A DNA stretch of 47,153 bases, from positions 1 through 47,153 of the forward strand of contig NZ_JAIZDB010000023.1 of assembly GCF_029533155.1 (NCBI RefSeq), in the 5' to 3' direction. This document shows, piece by piece, positions 44,291 through 47,153 of the stretch. The translations under genes and the position numbers were made by a program. The notes below the pieces were generated by a model that saw only the letters and a program-made list of their open reading frames with translations, was not told the DNA's origin and did no database searches. Source of the stretch: Psychrobacillus antarcticus. Lineage in GTDB: Bacteria > Bacillota > Bacilli > Bacillales_A > Planococcaceae. Each line of letters starts with the position of its first letter. The first letter of the stretch is position 1.

Positions 44291-44564
44291 TTTTCTTCTA
44301 TTTAAATTAGTTTATTTACTTTGGATGATTAAGTTCATTCTTAGCTACGTTTATATACTGAAGCTCCATTCTAAAAAAACATTTTTAACATAATTGTAAA
44401 AAACCGTATATGTCTACATTTATAATACAGTTGGACATGTATATTTTTTTCGGATAAAAGACAAATGTACTTTTTTTCCGAATTATTGTTTATTAGTCAG
44501 AATACTTATGGCAATATAGAAATAGATATTGTAAATGTATTACTGTCCCTAAGGAGGTATTAGT

Positions 44565-45344
44565 GTGCTTAATGCAATTATTCATGGAAAGCTCCCTTCT
44601 TCAGTGTGGAATAGTGAGGATGTGATAACAAGTTCAATACTCGGAGGATTTCGGTATTTGTCCAATGTAGAGTACGTTATGCAAGCCTTGTGTTCTAGTT
44701 TAGATATTGATAGAAATTTGCTTTCTTTTCCAGTTACCATCAAAAAGGTTCGCTATGTATTCTGGCCATCTCTTAAACAATGTGAACCTGATGTAGTATT
44801 GATATTAACTGATGAAAATGATGGGATTCATATCGTTGGGATTGAGGCAAAGTACATGTCACCTAAATCAAGTGAAGAAGATGAAACTGTAGATGTTGAG
44901 CAGAGAGAAAGTTGGCAACGTGACCAACTTTCAAGAGAACTTGAAGATTTAAATGATTCGGATACACCAAAGAAACTTGGAATTGACTGTAGAGACATCA
45001 TCTCAATACAATTAATCTATTTGACTAATCATACTGTCTATCCGGAAGAGGATATTGAGTCTGGTCTTAAGTATTCACAAGCTCCAGTAAGTAACCTCTA
45101 CTGGATGTCATGGGCAAGCTTTTATGAAGCTGCTTGCATGAAATCTAAGACAGAACAAGATCGAATTATTCTTTCCGAACTACGAGACTTATGTGAACGG
45201 AAAAATCTTACTCGTTTTAGTGGATGGGGAAGAATGTCGAATGTCTTACCTTACTACGGTTTTTACTCATCTGGGTCAACAATCAAATGGCCACAAAAGG
45301 TACTTAACGAGACAGAATGGAATTATAATCAAAATAAGGGGTGA
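44565..45344 (+). CDS. PD-(D/E)XK nuclease-like protein
   Basis: This 259-residue protein has EPDVVLIL (Asp76) followed by HIVGIEAKY (E94-A-K96), the D-x(n)-ExK pattern of restriction-endonuclease-like folds. A run of Gln/Glu and charged helices comes after. The GTG start has AAGGAGGT six bases upstream. It is seven bases from the next gene, so the two form an operon. It is not a known restriction enzyme by sight, but position among small accessory genes suggests a defence or DNA-repair function. That function is inferred. Confidence 0.7.
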   Translation: MLNAIIHGKLPSSVWNSEDVITSSILGGFRYLSNVEYVMQALCSSLDIDRNLLSFPVTIKKVRYVFWPSLKQCEPDVVLILTDENDGIHIVGIEAKYMSPKSSEEDETVDVEQRESWQRDQLSRELEDLNDSDTPKKLGIDCRDIISIQLIYLTNHTVYPEEDIESGLKYSQAPVSNLYWMSWASFYEAACMKSKTEQDRIILSELRDLCERKNLTRFSGWGRMSNVLPYYGFYSSGSTIKWPQKVLNETEWNYNQNKG

Positions 45345-45351
45345 TTAATCA

Positions 45352-45903
45352 ATGGATAATATTTTAATTCAATCATTTCAAAATGTACGTAAAGTTGTAG
45401 ACAATTCAATCAAACTTTTAAAAGATACTGATGCTTTACTGTCAGATAAAGGTTATATTCCAATTATCGGTAACGGACTAGCTACCGAAACTAGTAAAAG
45501 TATTTTACAAACACCTGATAGTTACACGACACTTATCCCTCAATACATTGCAAGACCTTATGGATTTAAATTACAACTTGAAAGCAATAAAGTAGATCAT
45601 TTACTTATCATTAATATCCAGTTCACACACCCTTTGCATGAGCAACTCATTCCTTCCATAGCAGCAGGAAGATTAGCATTTGAGCATCCTACTGATAACA
45701 TTCGAAGTATATTTAAGCCTTGGTTTATGAAGTATGCTATTTTTGAAGGTGATTTGAAGATAGATCTATTTAATAAAAATTTATATACATATACTCCTTT
45801 CATAGATTCCAAAGATAAGTTCACATTTTCTATCAAGCCTCTTACAACTATTCAATCAAATAACGACGTCTTAGAAATTGTGGAGGATATGTGCAAGTTA
45901 TAA
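45352..45903 (+). CDS. Hypothetical protein, partner of the PD-(D/E)XK protein
   Basis: This 183-residue protein has no membrane segment or recognised motif. The first 35 residues are helical (a charged amphipathic stretch), and the rest alternates beta strands (HLLIINIQFTHP, KFTFSIKPLTT). It starts seven bases after the nuclease-like gene with AAGGGGTGAT upstream, so the two products probably act together. Confidence 0.65.
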   Translation: MDNILIQSFQNVRKVVDNSIKLLKDTDALLSDKGYIPIIGNGLATETSKSILQTPDSYTTLIPQYIARPYGFKLQLESNKVDHLLIINIQFTHPLHEQLIPSIAAGRLAFEHPTDNIRSIFKPWFMKYAIFEGDLKIDLFNKNLYTYTPFIDSKDKFTFSIKPLTTIQSNNDVLEIVEDMCKL

Positions 45904-46131
45904 TTAAGTATTTCTGTTAACACCAATACCAAACGTAGTGATTGTCTGGTTTAAAAGGTATATGAATGTAAATTTATTATAATAGAAGAAACTTAAAATT
46001 TTTGAATGCTTATATATGTTTAGAACTTGGTAGACATATATACGATTATTTTTACTTTTTAATATTGAATTGAGTCAAGAGGTAAATAATTGGGATTTTG
46101 GATTCTACAATAATGCTATGAGGTGATCTAA

Positions 46132-46536
46132 ATGAATTTATATATAATCAACACGAATAAACAAGCTGACCAACGCTATGAGCAGGAAATGATTGAAGAA
46201 CAAAAGTGTGCTGCTTACCGTTCTACTAAAGGGGAAATTGAATACATTCAAAAGGGAGATAAAGTATTATTGTATAGCAATGGTTCTGGGATAGTGGCAA
46301 GGGGAATAGCAGATGGAGAGGTAAAGATGAAAGATGATCTAGGTGAAATAGATGCTGAATATTATATGTCATTAAATGAATTCTATGAATATATTAAAGC
46401 CATACCCTATAATAAAATTCAGAGTATCTTGCAAAAAGCCGACCCTTCTTTTGCCAAACCCTTTAATGTAACTGCACTAAAGTTTAGCTTTCCCGTATCT
46501 AAAGAAATATGGTTTGAAGTAAATAGATATGTCTAG
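46132..46536 (+). CDS. EVE/PUA-like small protein 2
   Basis: This 134-residue protein is a paralogue of the one at 41172: YIINTNK, then EEQKCAAYRSTKGEIE, then GDKVLLYSNGSGIVARGIADG. GAGGTGATC precedes the ATG. It sits between the nuclease-like pair and an unknown gene. A role in recognising a modified base is inferred from the fold only. The 228-bp gap before it holds only AT-rich DNA. Confidence 0.7.
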   Translation: MNLYIINTNKQADQRYEQEMIEEQKCAAYRSTKGEIEYIQKGDKVLLYSNGSGIVARGIADGEVKMKDDLGEIDAEYYMSLNEFYEYIKAIPYNKIQSILQKADPSFAKPFNVTALKFSFPVSKEIWFEVNRYV

Positions 46537-46595
46537 TTGTGAATTAGTATACAAAGACAAACATATTTTCAATTAAAGGAAAGGATGTTTAGTGC

Positions 46596-46964
46596 ATGAA
46601 AGAGGTGCAAGTAAGATACATTGGTTTTCCTGATATAGAAGACGGAGTTTCGGGATTTTATGAATATTATGGTGACAAACGATGCGCAGAACCAAGCAAG
46701 TCTTACATAAGTGGGCTTTGTCATACTAACAATGAAGAATTAGACGAGTTAGCGCTACAGGTGGGATTTAAGACAAGGAAAGAATTTTTACAAGAACGCA
46801 AAACTAGGAGCTGGAAAAATGCTTATGCTATAGAATTAGCTCCAATCGTGGGAAAAGCTTTGGAAAATGAAGGAATCATTTTGAATATTAATGGGGTTAA
46901 TGTTGTGTTTCGTTGTCCCAAGAATGAATTTGTTACTTGGCCAGGAAATAAACTTAACGTTTAA
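46596..46964 (+). CDS. Hypothetical protein, 122 residues
   Basis: This small soluble protein has no recognised motif (start MKEVQVRYIGFPDIEDG; end VVFRCPKNEFVTWPGNKLNV). AAAGGAAAGGA lies upstream of the ATG. It follows EVE-like gene 2 by 59 bp and may be co-transcribed with it. It contains a helical middle with many charged residues. Function not recognised. Confidence 0.55.
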   Translation: MKEVQVRYIGFPDIEDGVSGFYEYYGDKRCAEPSKSYISGLCHTNNEELDELALQVGFKTRKEFLQERKTRSWKNAYAIELAPIVGKALENEGIILNINGVNVVFRCPKNEFVTWPGNKLNV

Positions 46965-47094
46965 TCCGTTAGAATAAAACTCTTTTTTATGTATATTAAC
47001 TATTTACAAATGTTAATTTAAATATGTACAAAGTTGCTTGAATAAATATGGACAAAAATGATCACTTCTTTATAATAATTTTGAGGTGATTAAG

Positions 47095-47153
47095 ATGTAC
47101 ATATCGTTAAATGTTGAAATGGATTTTGAAGTTAAAGGTCTAGACGACCTTCC
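47095..47153 (+). CDS. Start of a gene cut by the window edge
   Basis: An ATG preceded by TTGAGGTGATTAAG opens a frame reading MYISLNVEMDFEVKGLDDL up to the end of the window. The strong ribosome binding site supports a real gene. The product cannot be named from 19 residues. Confidence 0.55.
   Translation, partial: MYISLNVEMDFEVKGLDDL

Overview
The window looks like chromosomal DNA of a low-GC Gram-positive rod of the Bacillales, most likely Planococcaceae (Lysinibacillus, Psychrobacillus or a relative). The reasons are AT-rich coding sequence, strong GGAGG-type ribosome binding sites with frequent TTG/GTG starts, SigA-type promoters, a candidate cre site, an argCJBD operon, and an S-layer protein with a SbsC-like N-terminus instead of SLH domains. 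The genus is inferred from gene content only.

Region 1 (1-12305) is one tightly packed operon for a Pel-like exopolysaccharide. It runs: beta-helix protein, a UDP-sugar epimerase fused to PelD, PelE, a PelA-type deacetylase, PelF glycosyltransferase, a PelG flippase fused to a CotH-like kinase domain, a VTC-domain protein and a DUF4956 membrane protein. The PelD part has lost the GGDEF active site but keeps an RxxD inhibitory site, so control by cyclic-di-GMP is likely. The two fusions and the CotH/VTC/DUF4956 tail are the unusual parts.

Region 2 (12425-22224) is a carbohydrate uptake and catabolism locus. A sensor kinase whose N-terminal half is a degenerate ABC ATPase is divergent from an ANTAR response regulator. 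Downstream come a promoter, a leader with a strong terminator and a cre-like site, then an RbsBAC-type transporter, a zinc dehydrogenase, an FGGY kinase and an AraD-like epimerase. The gene set fits pentitol use via L-ribulose 5-phosphate. Region 3 (22245-26511) is argCJBD with its own promoter and a candidate arginine-repressor box.

Region 4 (26521-33820) contains two modules of the same design. In each, a NERD nuclease-like protein with a zinc ribbon (317 and 316 residues) is flanked on both sides by a family-specific array with a period of about 20-21 bp. Between the modules lie an XRE-cupin regulator and a polar amino-acid ABC transporter. The second module abuts, and appears to lie within, a graveyard of broken genes (33822-37097): Gfo/Idh oxidoreductase, class II aldolase, rhamnulokinase, lutB, lutC and a ROK sugar kinase.

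Region 5 (37124-47153) holds the S-layer gene, two related terminators, two REP-like inverted repeats around an EVE-like gene, a RAYT transposase and a yifB/comM gene. It ends with a group of small genes: a PD-(D/E)XK nuclease-like protein with an unknown partner, a second EVE-like protein and two unknown genes, the last cut by the window edge. This last group resembles a small defence or accessory island. No rRNA, tRNA or CRISPR array was seen.
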